DNA from: Patiria pectinifera
Lineage: Eukaryota; Echinodermata; Asteroidea; Valvatida; Asterinidae
DNA length: 64,000 bases
Direction: 5' to 3'
Assembly (NCBI GenBank): GCA_029964075.1
Contig: CM057135.1
Coordinates: 3,891,001-3,955,000 of the forward strand
Shown here: positions 11,600-21,785 of the stretch, in pieces
How positions within the stretch are numbered: position 1 is the stretch's first letter
How the letters are laid out: the number at the start of each line of letters is the position of its first letter
Position numbers and translations under genes: made by a program
The notes under the pieces: model-generated
Told to the model about the DNA's origin: nothing
The model's input: the letters and a program-made list of their open reading frames with translations, nothing else
Databases searched by the model: none

Positions 11600-11835
11600 T
11601 GTTTTGGGAGTGTGGCCTTATGGTTGGAGTTCATGACTCATGATCAGAGGGTCAGGGGTTCGAACCAGCTGCTGGCCATTAGTTTGTCCTTGGGCAAGCC
11701 ACTTCACCCACCCCCTCATCCAGGAGTTTAAATGAGTACTGACAAGGGAGTAACCTGTGATATGTACCTACATCTCATCTGGGGGGAGACAGAATTATTC
11801 TCAGCTGTTTCATGGCAAAGAAAACAGAAATAAAC
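11600..11835 (+). repeat. tRNA-derived SINE copy 1
   Basis: A pol III B box, GGTTCGAACC, lies at 11657-11666. An A-box-like TGGTTGGAGTTCATGACTC-type segment precedes it. A SINE-like body follows with CTTGGGCAAGCCACTTCACCC and 'CCAGGAGTTTAAATG'. The same body motifs recur in the copy at 12340-12560. Confidence 0.7.
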
Positions 11836-11850
11836 ACTGACCTGATTAGC

Positions 11851-12312
11851 CCCATAAATGTGGCCTATTTACTGGACTGCCTCCGTAAACATAGGCCACA
11901 CATCCACATGTACAAAAATCGTGTCGACTTTGCCAAATTTTGATTTTAACATTTAGGCTTAGTTTGTAAGATTTTTTTGCTTTAGAAGCATACTCACCCT
12001 CTTTATAGGCTAGTCAGAAAGTGCTGCCTTTTTCACATGTCTAATTTTTGTGAAATTTCATGTTGAAATTTTGATACGCAAACGTGTAAAAAATGATGCT
12101 GGAAATTTCACGAAAAATATACATCTGAAAAAGGCAGCACTTTCTGATTAGCCTATAAAGAGGGTGAGTATGCTTCTAAAGCAAAAAAAACCCCTACAAA
12201 CTAAGCCTAAAAGTGAAAATCAAAATTTGGCAAAGTCGACACGATTTTTGTACATGTGGATGTGTGGCCGATGTTTACGGAGGCAGTCCAGTAAATAGGC
12301 CACATTTATGGG
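11851..12312. mobile_element. Foldback (long-palindrome) MITE
   Basis: The sequence reads inward as an inverted repeat, from CCCATAAATGTGGCC at 11851 to its complement ending at 12312. The arms are about 215-230 nt with only scattered mismatches, around a short spacer near 12080. It has no coding capacity. The flanks are SINE-like sequences. No target duplication is clear. Confidence 0.85.
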
Positions 12313-12339
12313 ACTATGAGCTGTTCGTTAAAACATACG

Positions 12340-12765
12340 TGGGGTGCTGTGGTCCCGTGGTTACAGTGTTCGACTCGTGTGCCGTGGTACATGGTTTTGA
12401 ATCCCGATGAGGAACATGGTGCGTGTGGGCTTGGGCAAGGCACTTAGCTACAATTGCCTTACTCCACCCAGGAGTATAAATGGTTACCTGTGAGGGTCTC
12501 TCCACCCAGGAGTATAAACGGGTACCTGTGTGGTATTTGGCGAGTACGGCGCCAAAGAGCCGGAGTCTAACAGCAACGGAGGAACGAGACGCAAGTCAGG
12601 TTTGTTTCGGTGCATGGGTCAGACTGAAGCCTCTTGGCCAGCCCGCTTGAGCTGGCCACTCACGCCGTCAAGCCTGAGTGAGTTGATTCAATACTGTACG
12701 CTTTCACTACACTCCTCCCTGTCATATTTTTTGGAGTTCAAATTTTAATGTACATGTACATATAT
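12340..12765 (+). repeat. tRNA-derived SINE copy 2
   Basis: A head with an A-box-like CCGTGGTTACAGTG and a degenerate B box (GGTTTTGAATCCC near 12402) is followed by CTTGGGCAAGGCACTTAG. Two copies of CTCCACCCAGGAGTATAAA lie at about 12463 and 12501, and the tail is AT-rich. The shared body with copy 1 identifies one SINE family. Confidence 0.65.
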
Positions 12766-12768
12766 TTA

Positions 12769-13313
12769 AGGTAGTGTCTATTTTGCCGGAGGTTACGTCG
12801 GCAAACTAACGTTTACTAAAGGTTTGCCGGCGGCAATCCATATCAACAGAGGGCGTTGTACTCTTTAAGATAGGGCTGAATTATAACATGTATTAAATTC
12901 CCACCAAAGTTGTGTAGCACAGTCGGTGCAGTGGTTAAGCGATAGCTCTAGTGAGTGGGATGTCCCGAGTTCGAATCCTGACACCCGCCACAATTTTAAG
13001 TTTTTTTTCCAATCCCCAAATAAATAAGAATATTCCTCTTTTATTATTTTAACATGTCTCAAACATTTTATTGCAGAGTATTTCTTTTTCAGATTTGTGG
13101 CTCTGGAGGATTTTTTTTAAAGGGAAATAAAGTCCGAAATTATAAAATGGTCTGATTCCCATCTTGTTAATACAAATATACAACGATAATATTGGCATGG
13201 AGCCAGACTAAAATTTGTCACCGGAAAAAACAGTAACTGCGCATGTTCAGTGCATATCCGGCAAACTAACGTTTACTGAAGGTTTGCCGTCTCCGGCAAA
13301 ATATCCACTGCCT
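12769..13313. mobile_element. hAT-like MITE with internal tRNA-like segment
   Basis: The terminal inverted repeats at 12769-12791 and 13291-13313 share AGG-AGTG and TATTTTGCCGGAG. They are flanked by a direct repeat ATATTTA (12762-12768 and 13314-13320; 8 bp if the following A is included). Subterminal CGGCAAACTAACGTTTACT occurs near both ends. The 7-8 bp target duplication points to the hAT superfamily. There is no transposase inside. Confidence 0.85.
12911..12993 (+). repeat. tRNA-like (pol III promoter-like) segment inside the MITE
   Basis: GTGCAGTGGTTAAGCG resembles an A box and GAGTTCGAATCC is a near-perfect B box, spaced as in tRNA. The cloverleaf does not close convincingly. A SINE head or tRNA relic therefore fits better than a working tRNA gene. 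Confidence 0.55.
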
Positions 13314-13372
13314 ATATTTAACAATAATAACGGAAACTGACCTTCCTGTCTGAAATGGAGACACACCTAATG

Positions 13373-13504
13373 GGTGACTGCTCTATGTTCCGACACCCCT
13401 ATGTTCCGACAACCTAGATTGTGTTACTCCCGGTTAGGGTTAGGGTTAGGAATAGGAATATGTGCAGTCGGAACATAGGGGTGTCGGTACATAGAGGTGT
13501 AACC
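13373..13504. mobile_element. Short MITE with telomere-like TTAGGG core (copy 1)
   Basis: Inverted ends read CTCTATGTTCCGACACCCC and carry a second TATGTTCCGAC motif. They surround about three TTAGGG units in this 132-bp element. An inverted copy at 42279-42414 has a clear 8-bp target duplication. Here the flanks match only partly. Confidence 0.8.
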
Positions 13505-14040
13505 GTTTTATGAAAACCTGTAGCACGTACATTACTCATGAAAATCATCAAATCATAACATAAATCTGACCCTTCTATTCTTCTCTTTAACTATATTTCC
13601 CATCCCTATTCTCATTTTTTTTTTACATTTTCAACACTTACCTTGGCTCCGGAAAAAATTTCCCGGCTGGCTTGTACAATAATTATACGAACATTTGAGC
13701 TAGAATAATCTTTTTTCTTTTTCTTCTGTCAACACTTCATAGTATTGCTGTGCAAAGGAAATATATGTATATTATTTTCTATTTGGAACCTGTGATGACT
13801 GATGTACTTTCTGCAGCATATATAGCTATAACTATTAATTTAAATAATATTCTATTGAGGACTGTTAAGGACTGTTCCTCATTTTCAGGAATCACTTATT
13901 CCAAAAAGGCGACTCATGTACAGTGTCTGAGAAAAATTATTTTTTACGAGCACGTTGGGAAAAAACACACTTCCGCTTGGGACCAGAATAAAACAAATTA
14001 GGAGCAACTAATTCCGTACAGGGTTTTCGTATGTTTTAAA
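13505..14040. other. Gene-free stretch
   Basis: AT-rich sequence with several open frames but no recognisable coding features, and no repeat I could define. Confidence 0.5.
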
Positions 14041-14053
14041 CAAAAGGATGTCG

Positions 14054-14632
14054 CTAACGGGTGTACCTCTGATCGCAGCTACTTCTTGGGCCACGAGTTT
14101 GTTGCTGAAATGGACTGTCTGCCCCGTATTTTGTATGTGGAAACGTCGAACTTTCGTCGCCCCACTGACGCCGGACAGTGAAATATATTAACTCACTGGC
14201 GGACGCAAACTCCAGTCTGGAACAGACGTGCTTTACGAACCCGTCGACTCGTTCAGCTAGCTCCTGAAGATGATCCTCGCCAAATGGGCCATGCAGGTCA
14301 ACGTGCAAAGCGATCTCCCATCGCTTGCAGTCCCAATATGAGAGGAGCGGAAACAGGAACCACCAGCCATCGTTAGCTATGTGACGTCTAATGACGTGCC
14401 GTCGTAGCTTGTTGGTCCGTATCCCGCACCCTGGTTGCCGACACAGCTGCTGGTGTATTTTGGGGGCTGCTGGAGGGAGCGTCTCAGGTTGATTGGACAG
14501 TGACGACTCAGCCGAAGACGGTGACGACGGTGGGTATGTAATGGAAGGTCCATGAGCTGCCTTAGGTTCTGTGTTGAAAGGATCCAGCAACCCGTCCTCG
14601 TCATAATCTGGGACGAAGTCCGCCTCCTCCAT
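14054..14632 (-). CDS. Unknown 192-aa ORF with a C2H2-like finger, downstream of Gypsy pol
   Basis: The uninterrupted frame starts MEEADFVPDYDEDG. It has an acidic head, a Pro/Ser-rich linker (residues about 28-60), and a possible zinc finger CX4CX9HX4H at about residues 64-84. A Trp-rich segment with no recognised domain follows. It lies 180 bp past the end of the Gypsy integrase on the same strand, where some Gypsy elements keep an extra ORF. It may therefore be an accessory gene of that element. The finger is non-canonical and I recognise no family. Confidence 0.45.
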   Translation of the reverse strand: MEEADFVPDYDEDGLLDPFNTEPKAAHGPSITYPPSSPSSAESSLSNQPETLPPAAPKIHQQLCRQPGCGIRTNKLRRHVIRRHIANDGWWFLFPLLSYWDCKRWEIALHVDLHGPFGEDHLQELAERVDGFVKHVCSRLEFASASELIYFTVRRQWGDESSTFPHTKYGADSPFQQQTRGPRSSCDQRYTR

Positions 14633-14812
14633 TTCCTAAATTTGGTTAGGGATGACAAAATAAAGGAGTACAAAACCACCTTCATTGTGAAATCCCGTAT
14701 CCGTAACGAGCAGGAAGCCTAACTTCCCTGCCGCTCCTTGTAGTGGTGATCGTTGAAGGCTGAACACCTTCATTGTTCACCTGCACATTTTCATTACCCC
14801 CTTGGATGCTGC

Positions 14813-16290
14813 TTAAAATAGTTCACCCAATCCATAGCCTTCAATTGCAACTGTACTGCCCTGGCCTTCCGTACTGTCAGCTCCTAGCAGTTCATTACGC
14901 ATTCGACTTAGCCAAATTGGGACCTCACGGTCTTCACACTTTTTAAGCAAATCGTGATGTAGCCTGTAAACAATGTCTCCCTCCTCCAATGCAGAGTAGT
15001 TTTGGCTCAAATCATAGTTCTTTTCTGTTAATTTTGTGCTGTCCCTATGTTCTTTCTAGCCACAGCATGGGCTTTAAGCATTCTCTCCTTCAGGTTTTGT
15101 GCGTATCCATGAGGTTGTTATCCACCAACGTTATCACCTTTCATCTCAAAAAATAATTCTACTGGTTGCATGACCTCTCTTCCCGGCATTAATAGGTTTG
15201 GTGTCAAGCCGGTGTGCCAGTTCGAAAGGGCTCGTATAGCAGCAGTCAAAATTGGGAGATCTTCATCCAACTCAGACACATTTCCCTTTAAGTGGCATGT
15301 CATGGTTTGTAAGATAGTTCGACTATATCTCTTGACCTGCCCGTTAGAACAGGGTCGATATCGGGTTGTACGGGTCTTAGCGATGCCGAGGATGTCACAA
15401 ATTGCTTGAAATAGATTACTGGTGAAATTTGCGCCCTGATCTGTATGTATTTGGACAACCAAAACGCGAAATGAAATTGTCAATGGTGACCCTGGCAACA
15501 AATTCAGCCCTTTGGTCTGGCAGAGGATAGGCTTCAATCCACTTGGTGAACTGACAAATCAACATGAGAATATATTGATTGCCAGTCTTAGTTGGTTTAA
15601 ATGGTCTTAGGATGTCTAAATGAATGCGTTCACATGGAGATCCTGCATTATATTTCATGAGGGGAGCCTTGATGGTTTGTTTGCTTGTATTGCATGCCTT
15701 GCAATACTTAACGAACAGTGAAGCATCTTCACCCATTTTGTACCAGATGCATGTCTGCTTTAGCTTCTGAATTGTTTTGGTAAATCCTGGGTGACCGAAC
15801 ATTTTGGAGTCGTGATTTAATCTAAAGACCTCTTCTTTCATTGCTGTTGGTACTATAAAAAGCATCTTAAATGAATTGCCTTGTAGTACAAGACCCCGTC
15901 ATTGACAGTTAAAAGGGCACTGTTTATCCAGAAATACTTCACAGCTGGGGAGAGAATTTGTAATTCAGCATGTGATGGGGACGTAGATGTTTCTATCCAC
16001 CCTATAAGATGCTTTAAATCTTGGTCGTCTGTTTGTTGCTTTCTTAAATAGCTTTGTGTATACTTGACGAAAAGGGAAGTATTACCTTCATGCAGGAAAT
16101 GCCGGACCGAAGGATAACACGTTCCCTCTTCTCTAGTGTGTTCGGAGCAAGATGGACAATTCATTTCTCCCGACAAAGGGGTCGTGCTCTTATTAGGCAG
16201 GGGCCTAACCGGGTGGTATGGTTCTTCGGTGGTTACATTGGGCTGCAAATGTACCGTGGATACTGGGTTTGTTACCGTTATTTCTCGCAC
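14813..16290 (-). pseudogene. Gypsy 1 integrase
   Basis: The HHCC zinc-binding region is HDSKMFGHPGFTKT...CKACNTSKQ (15865-15650). The catalytic core follows with HLDILRPF (first Asp), then, after a frameshift near 15420, DQGANFTSNLFQ, and a downstream region where the Glu is expected. The C-terminal piece at 15010-14813 has YSALEEGDIVYRL joined directly to LHHDLLKKCEDREVP. This indicates an internal deletion of the C-terminal domain. Upstream linker sequence (16290-15866) contains a CPSC motif. Confidence 0.82.
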
Positions 16291-16544
16291 AGCGAGGGGG
16301 ATGACGTCATCGACGTCATCTTCATAGCTTGCCCATTGGTTATGAATTTTGGTGCAGTGATTACAACCTCCACAGGGAAGATCACAAACACTGCAACCTG
16401 CGAAATAACAATTGCAAACCGGGTCCGATGAGGGAATTCTAGATAGAGAGTCGGCGTTAGTGTGTTTTTACCGTTTTCTGTGAATGACTACGATGTCATA
16501 TTGACCGAGTTCCTCAACCCAACGTGCTAGCATTCCCGACAAAA

Positions 16545-17943
16545 CTACTTGTGGTCCGTCCTGACATAGAACTGTCGCTCAAGAATGTAATGACCAAACT
16601 CTCTAGTAAATCGGACCACTGCCAAAAGTTCTTTCCTGGTTGTGCAGTCCTTTTTTTGAGCAGGGGAAAGTGTATAACTGCTGTAGCTAATTACACGTTC
16701 AACCCCGTCTTGGATTTGTACCAGTTCTGCTCCGATTGCTAGATCGGACGCATCCGTACCTAGGACGAATGGTTCATTGGTATTTCGCGGGAATGTTAGC
16801 ACTGGGCTTATGGTGAGTATTTGTATAAGTACACGAAAGGCTCGTTCGCGTTCGTTGCGCCACTGGAATTTGATATGTTTCTTCGTAAGCCATATAGAGC
16901 GTTTGCCAACTCAGCGAAATTCTTGATATGGGCCCTATGGTAATTAACGAACCCGAGGAACCTCTCTGCATCTTTTGTACAAGAAGGCGCGGGCCAATTT
17001 CGAACAGTAGACACACTGCTAGGGTTTGGAGAGACACCCTCGAGTATAGACTAAATTTCCAAGGAAAAATACTTCCTTTTGGAAGAGGTGATACTTTTTG
17101 GCCTTAAGTTTTAAGTTACAGTAGCGGAATCTCCGCAGAACTTTCCATGGAGTCCTCAAAACTCTTCCCTAAAATTATAATGCCGTCCAAATTGCCAACA
17201 CATGCTCCCAGGTAAGGCCCCTCTGTATTAATGTCATAGCCCTTTGGAAAGTGGCAGGTGCGTTACATAGTCCAAATGGCATTCGCTGATACTCGAACAA
17301 CCCGTACTTAGTGATAAAGGAAGTTTTGTGCATATCCTCTTCTGGCAGTTCTATTTGATAATACCCACTACTCATGTCTAGTGTATTGAAAAAATCTGTC
17401 CCTTCTAACACATCTAAACATTCTTCAATGTTTGGGAGCGGAAAAGCATCCTTGACCGTGACATTATTGAGAACTCTATAGTCTATACAATAACGGACCT
17501 TGCCGGACCTCTCTTCCTTATCAATACCTGGGGTGATGCCAAGCCGAAGCCAATGGCCGTATCACACCTGATTCAAGCAAGGAATTTAGATGCACTTTTT
17601 CTTCAGCCTCAAAACCAAATGGTGTCCTGCGCATTTTTTGTTTGATAGGGTTTGCATTCCCTGTATTATTTGAATGTTTGATTTCTGAGAACTGTCCCAA
17701 ATCACTATCGTTTTAAGAAAAGACATCGGTGTATTCAGTAAGGACATTAGCTAACTGGTTCGATTGGTCAGAAGTTAAGTGTTCCCTCGATTTGCTCCAA
17801 TTCCAAAAATGCGAGGGGATTTGACTAACTTGCCGCACAGCCATTCCTAATTGGAAGTCCCCCGACAAACGCCGGACTTCCCCTTGGGAATGTTCAGTTT
17901 TGCTGTTGGGATTCGGACTTCCGCTGCCTCTTACGCCCGTCAC
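16545..17943 (-). pseudogene. Gypsy 1 reverse transcriptase and RNase H
   Basis: The RT entry region (HLTSDQSNQLANVL) begins near 17780. The frame 17411-17175 has LDMSSGYYQIELPEED and QRMPFGLCNAPATFQR; the YxDD region near 17170-17190 has eroded. The connection (FLGFVNYHRAHIKNFAELA) lies near 16950-16880. RNase H (FVLGTDASDLAIGAEL, ISYSSYTLSPAQ, TTRKELLAVV) occupies 16802-16545. Stops and frame changes lie between blocks, so no polyprotein is made. Confidence 0.85.
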
Positions 17944-18309
17944 TACGGGGAGTCGCCCGACAAACGCCGGACTTCCCCGTTTGCTCAGTCATGCGGAAAT
18001 CACTAGAGCGTGAACAAAATGAGTACGAGTCAAAAACTTTTTTTCAACCCAGATTTTCATTGCCAAGTAGTGATTAAAATCATAAATGTTGTGTGTAAAG
18101 TTTCTTCCTTGAACCCTACTCTTTTATGTGATGTAAAAATGAAGTCCATACGTGCAAATATAAGAAAGTTATGCCTTTTTGTTCATCTGGTCCCAATTAT
18201 CAAACTGCAAGCCATTTCACCACATGACCAAATGGCACTCCATACCTCAAATTGTGCGTGGATACTTCTGAAGCACTTTTCTCATTTTTTTGTATGGTAA
18301 CACCATAGG

Positions 18310-18778
18310 GGTGCAGACCAGTAAATCGGTCGGAAATTGCCTGCGCCGGCCAAATCACGATTTGCATGCCCTCAAAATCTTTGGTATTTGAGCATGCTGT
18401 GGGCCATGAACTTGAGGGTTTGTAAAAAATATGGGTGGAAACCGTGCACAGGACTTGGAGCTTGCAGTTCTGTGTAATTTGGATGTAATTTGGACCCTAA
18501 AAGCGCTCTATTTTGCAATGGAGTGTAGGCATCGTTTTTCAAAATGGCGATGGGCTTCAGGACTATTTTCAGGGGTGATCATCTTCAGATGGAAATTTCT
18601 CCTAAAAGTCATCAGTTGACCCCCCGAAAATTGAAAAGAAAATGAAAGATGATGAAATAAGCTTTAATTTGATGTGTGTCTCGAACACCTTGGAGAGTTG
18701 TGAGTATTTTTCCCGAATTTTTAAAGTGGGAGCATTTACCATTGGGGTCAATGGAAGTTTATTTACTGGTCTGCTACC
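18310..18778. mobile_element. 469-bp MITE, twin copy 1
   Basis: It begins GGTGCAGACCAGTAAAT and ends with its inverted counterpart (ATTTACTGGTCTGCTACC). It has the same length as copy 2 at 19200 and I count only about two differences. It contains AT-rich non-coding sequence. Confidence 0.85.
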
Positions 18779-19199
18779 TGTAGTTTCAAAATGGCGCGTT
18801 CCACCGTTTGTTGTCAAATGTTTGCGGAGTGTTTTTTTTTTCAGGGGGGCGGAACCTGGGGGGGGGGGCAGCGTTTCAAAAGGGGTCACCAATGGCGGTT
18901 CCGCAACAAATGCGCCCAAAATCTGAATAGGGCCGATGGACCGTCCTCCGATCACAGCAATTTCGAGCGAACAGGGGGGGGGGGGGTAATTTGGGGTCGG
19001 AAGGAGCAAAAACTCAATCCACGCCCGTTGGGGGCGCCCTACAGTAAGGTAGCCGCAAACAGAGGGCTTGTTTTCAGGCCAGAAATCGCAGTCAGAGATT
19101 TTTTTTCTCGCAATGTTTTGATGAAATATGAGTCATCCATCCTTCCTCGTGCCGTACAAGTGGTTTGGAGAAATTTTTCAAAACCTCGCTTCTCTATAG
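18779..19199. other. Spacer between twin MITEs, with G-runs
   Basis: 421 bp containing two long poly-G runs (near 18860 and 18975) and no supported gene. It could be the target sequence shared by an original tandem or segmental duplication. Confidence 0.5.
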
Positions 19200-19668
19200 G
19201 GTGCAGACCAGTAAATCGGTCGGAAATTGCCTGCGCCGGCCAAATCACGATTTGCATGCCCTCAAAATCTTCGGTATTTGAGCATGCTGTGGGCCATGAA
19301 CTTGAGGGTTTGTAAAAAATATGGGTGGAAACCGTGCACAGGACTTGGAGCTTGCAGTTCTGTGTAATTTGGATGTAATTTGGACCCTAAAAGCGCTCTA
19401 TTTTGCAATGGAGTGTAGGCATCGTTTTTCAAAATGGCGATGGGCTTCAGGACTATTTTCAGGGGTGATCATCTTCAGATGGAAATTTCTCCTAAAAGTC
19501 ATCAGTTGACCCCCCAAAAATTGAAAAGAAAATGAAAGATGATGAAATAAGCTTTAATTTGATGTGTGTCTCGAACACCTTGGAGAGTTGTGAGTATTTT
19601 TCCCGAATTTTTAAAGTGGGAGCATTTACCATTGGGGTCAATGGAAGTTTATTTACTGGTCTGCTACC
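19200..19668. mobile_element. 469-bp MITE, twin copy 2
   Basis: Direct-orientation copy of 18310-18778 with the same inverted ends. ATAG occurs on both flanks and may be a target duplication. Confidence 0.85.
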
Positions 19669-20014
19669 ATAGATAAACCACACCAGTAGAAAGATCCGAA
19701 AACACTCTTTCAGCTGGTAAATAGTTGATGTATGGGCGGCCAAACATATCATCATGCCGCCTTTCTGAAAAGTAGTGAATATATCTGTGTTGAGGGTGTT
19801 CCGTGTCTGGCTTCCTAGTCGACTAAAGTCGCCCATGGGAACCAGCATGAGGCTACTTCTTGTCGACAAAAGTCGCCCATGGTAAGGAAAGGGTTAAATG
19901 TACGTACTTATCACTATCGTTAAGGAGGCTTATGTTACTTGTATCCAAGTTTGTATCCGAATGTAGTATCCGAATGTTCGTATCTGATGTAGTGCAAAAT
20001 TTTACTCTAGCAAC

Positions 20015-20433
20015 AATCTCATTTTTAAGGCTTTATTAAATTGATTTTGAGACACTTTAAATAAATCTCTAACTCGTTCTTTGTCTAATCGAACGACGTG
20101 ATGAAAACACGCGGCTATTAATGATCGTTTGACACATCCGTTTCCCCTCAATGTTTTGTAATTAACGAGCTCGTTATATTTATTGATCGTTTCTTGGACG
20201 TCTTCTGAGTCTTGCTCTGGCTCCAGTTTCTCAAGGCTTTTCTTTTGATTCCTCTTTAATATGGACCAATTGATACATTGCCCTTGAGCATTTTATGCCG
20301 AAAAATCAAAGGAACGTGAAATTATTTCACCGCAGGTTTCACAAATTAGGAAACCATTCTCGATGACAATCTGGTGATCGCATTGATCTGTTTTATCAGA
20401 TAGCTCGAGGTTTTCACTCTGAAAACGATTCAT
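20015..20433 (-). pseudogene. TFIIB-like transcription factor, broken copy
   Basis: It closely parallels the gene at 61718-62191. It has the same zinc-ribbon region (C/H pair, then CETCGEI), the same AT-rich leader ending ATAAATG, and the same cyclin-like block with LRGNGCVKRSLIAAC and RVRD. Differences are an in-frame TAA after the FSA segment near 20293, a short in-frame deletion, and loss of homology after the NKALK block near 20015. TFIIB-type factors recruit RNA polymerase to promoters. Virus-like elements can carry one to direct their own transcription. This copy is non-functional. Confidence 0.85.
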
Positions 20434-20439
20434 TTATTA

Positions 20440-21204
20440 TAAATGATTTATTTTTTTCAATAAATGTTTCTTTTATTTTTTTTAATTTTTATTAAATGAA
20501 CGATTGGCGCTCCATACCTTTTTGCTCATTTTATAGTATCCACACCATCGGCGCTCCATACCTGACACGGTTATAGCCTTCACCTGTCACATCACACAAA
20601 AGACTTGCGACCCCGTTCTAGTTCATGCCTCTATTGTTAGAAAATACCGCCTATTGTCCTCGGGTTGTATAGCTTATATGCATGTCAGGTACTAAATTGA
20701 GCTTTGGAAATTTCCAGAAAATATTTCGCAATTCAGTATTTCCGGGTCATTTCAACATAATATGTCGATAGGTACGGACGTCAACGCTCAACCTGCAGTC
20801 ACCAGCCTAAAGGTAAATTGTTTTAACATTAAAGTCTGGCGATTACATGTTGATTTTGTTCTCTATGAAACCTACACCATCGCTAAAAGTCTAGCCACCC
20901 ATTAATTTATGTGATGTTTGTGACAAAACGTTGAGTGTAAATGCCTATTTAACCTCTAATTTTTCAGATGATGACTACCCATCGCAACTTGTGAAAAAGA
21001 GGCAAGGCGGCTTTATAACTTTGCGTCGGGTTTATTGCACGAGCTAGATTTTTCAAAGTACCGCTAATACCATTTTTTAAGTGTAAAAACCTCGAGATAT
21101 TTTTAAAAAGTAGCTTAAAAGTGTACCATTTCGTTGTATCTATGATGATATAGAAATTGGCAAAAACGCTTACTCACTAAATAAAATTATGTCATAGGGA
21201 AATC
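20440..21204. other. Region upstream of the broken TFIIB-like gene
   Basis: AT-rich leader (20440-20510) matching the leader of the second copy, then about 700 bp without supported genes. GGCGCTCCATACCT occurs twice near 20507 and 20550. Confidence 0.55.
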
Positions 21205-21435
21205 AAGAGTTCTCCTCGTCTAAATACGGTCATGATGTCTTGTCCTCGTCTAAATACGGTCATGATGTCAAAGGGTAGCAAACTACTCCTCGCCTAAATA
21301 CAGTAACATGATGTCATAGGAGAAGTGCACTTCTCCTCGTCTAAATACGGTCACATGATGTCATAGGAGAAGTGCAATTCTCCTCTTTTAAATACAGTAA
21401 CATGATGTCATAGGAGAAGTGCACTTCTCTTTTAA
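21205..21435. repeat. Tandem repeat, about 45-60 bp units
   Basis: Five units contain TCTAAATACGGTCATGATGTCA or variants plus AGGAGAAGTGCAcTTCTCCTC. The AGAAGTGCACTTCT portion is itself palindromic. The array lies between the TFIIB-like relic and the G-rich end. Confidence 0.75.
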
Positions 21436-21604
21436 ATCTCTGGTTTATAGATTATATTTTGTTAAAGTTACCTGTGTTTTAATAAAGTTAAAACTTTGTT
21501 TTGTAAACCTAAGAAAACGTTCTTTGTTTATTTATTTATAAGTATTGAAAGAGGGCGTACCAGTCGCTGTGAGCCTAGGTAGAGATCTTCAAGACGGGGA
21601 CTGA

Positions 21605-21785
21605 TATCAGATAGAGCCTGGTCTGGGGCCGAGACAGAGATATTGAGATATATATATTGGGAGAGAGGGGGAGATATATTTGGGAGACAGGGGGAGATAT
21701 ATTTGGGGGAGAGGGGAGAGGGGGATATATGGGGGGGGGGGGGTAAAGTCTGGTCCCGCCCCCCTCCCCCCCCCACTCCTACTTG
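21605..21785. repeat. G-rich subterminal region and terminal signature (copy B)
   Basis: AGAGCCTGGTCTGG near 21608, then repeats of GGGGGAGATATATTTGGG, a G run, and TAAAGTCTGGTCCC near 21742-21756. The same series in the same order, on the opposite strand, lies just upstream of the TFIIB-like gene at 61718. This supports a common element end. Confidence 0.7.

Larger units (their letters stand above)
14813..17950 (-). mobile_element. Decayed Ty3/Gypsy retrotransposon 1 (RT-RNase H-integrase)
   Basis: Conventional pol order runs on the minus strand: RT (17943-17175), RNase H (17014-16545), integrase (15865-14813). No gag, protease or LTR pair could be identified. Frameshifts divide every domain. 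Confidence 0.85.

Noticed and set aside
12911-12993. Functional tRNA gene
   Set aside because: A and B boxes are good but the acceptor and anticodon stems do not pair convincingly; it looks like a SINE head.
13430-13460. Telomere or chromosome end (TTAGGG units)
   Set aside because: Only about three units, enclosed in a MITE that has a second copy in opposite orientation elsewhere in the window.
18791-19315. 174-codon plus-strand ORF
   Set aside because: It runs through poly-G tracts and into the start of the second MITE copy, so it is not a coherent gene.
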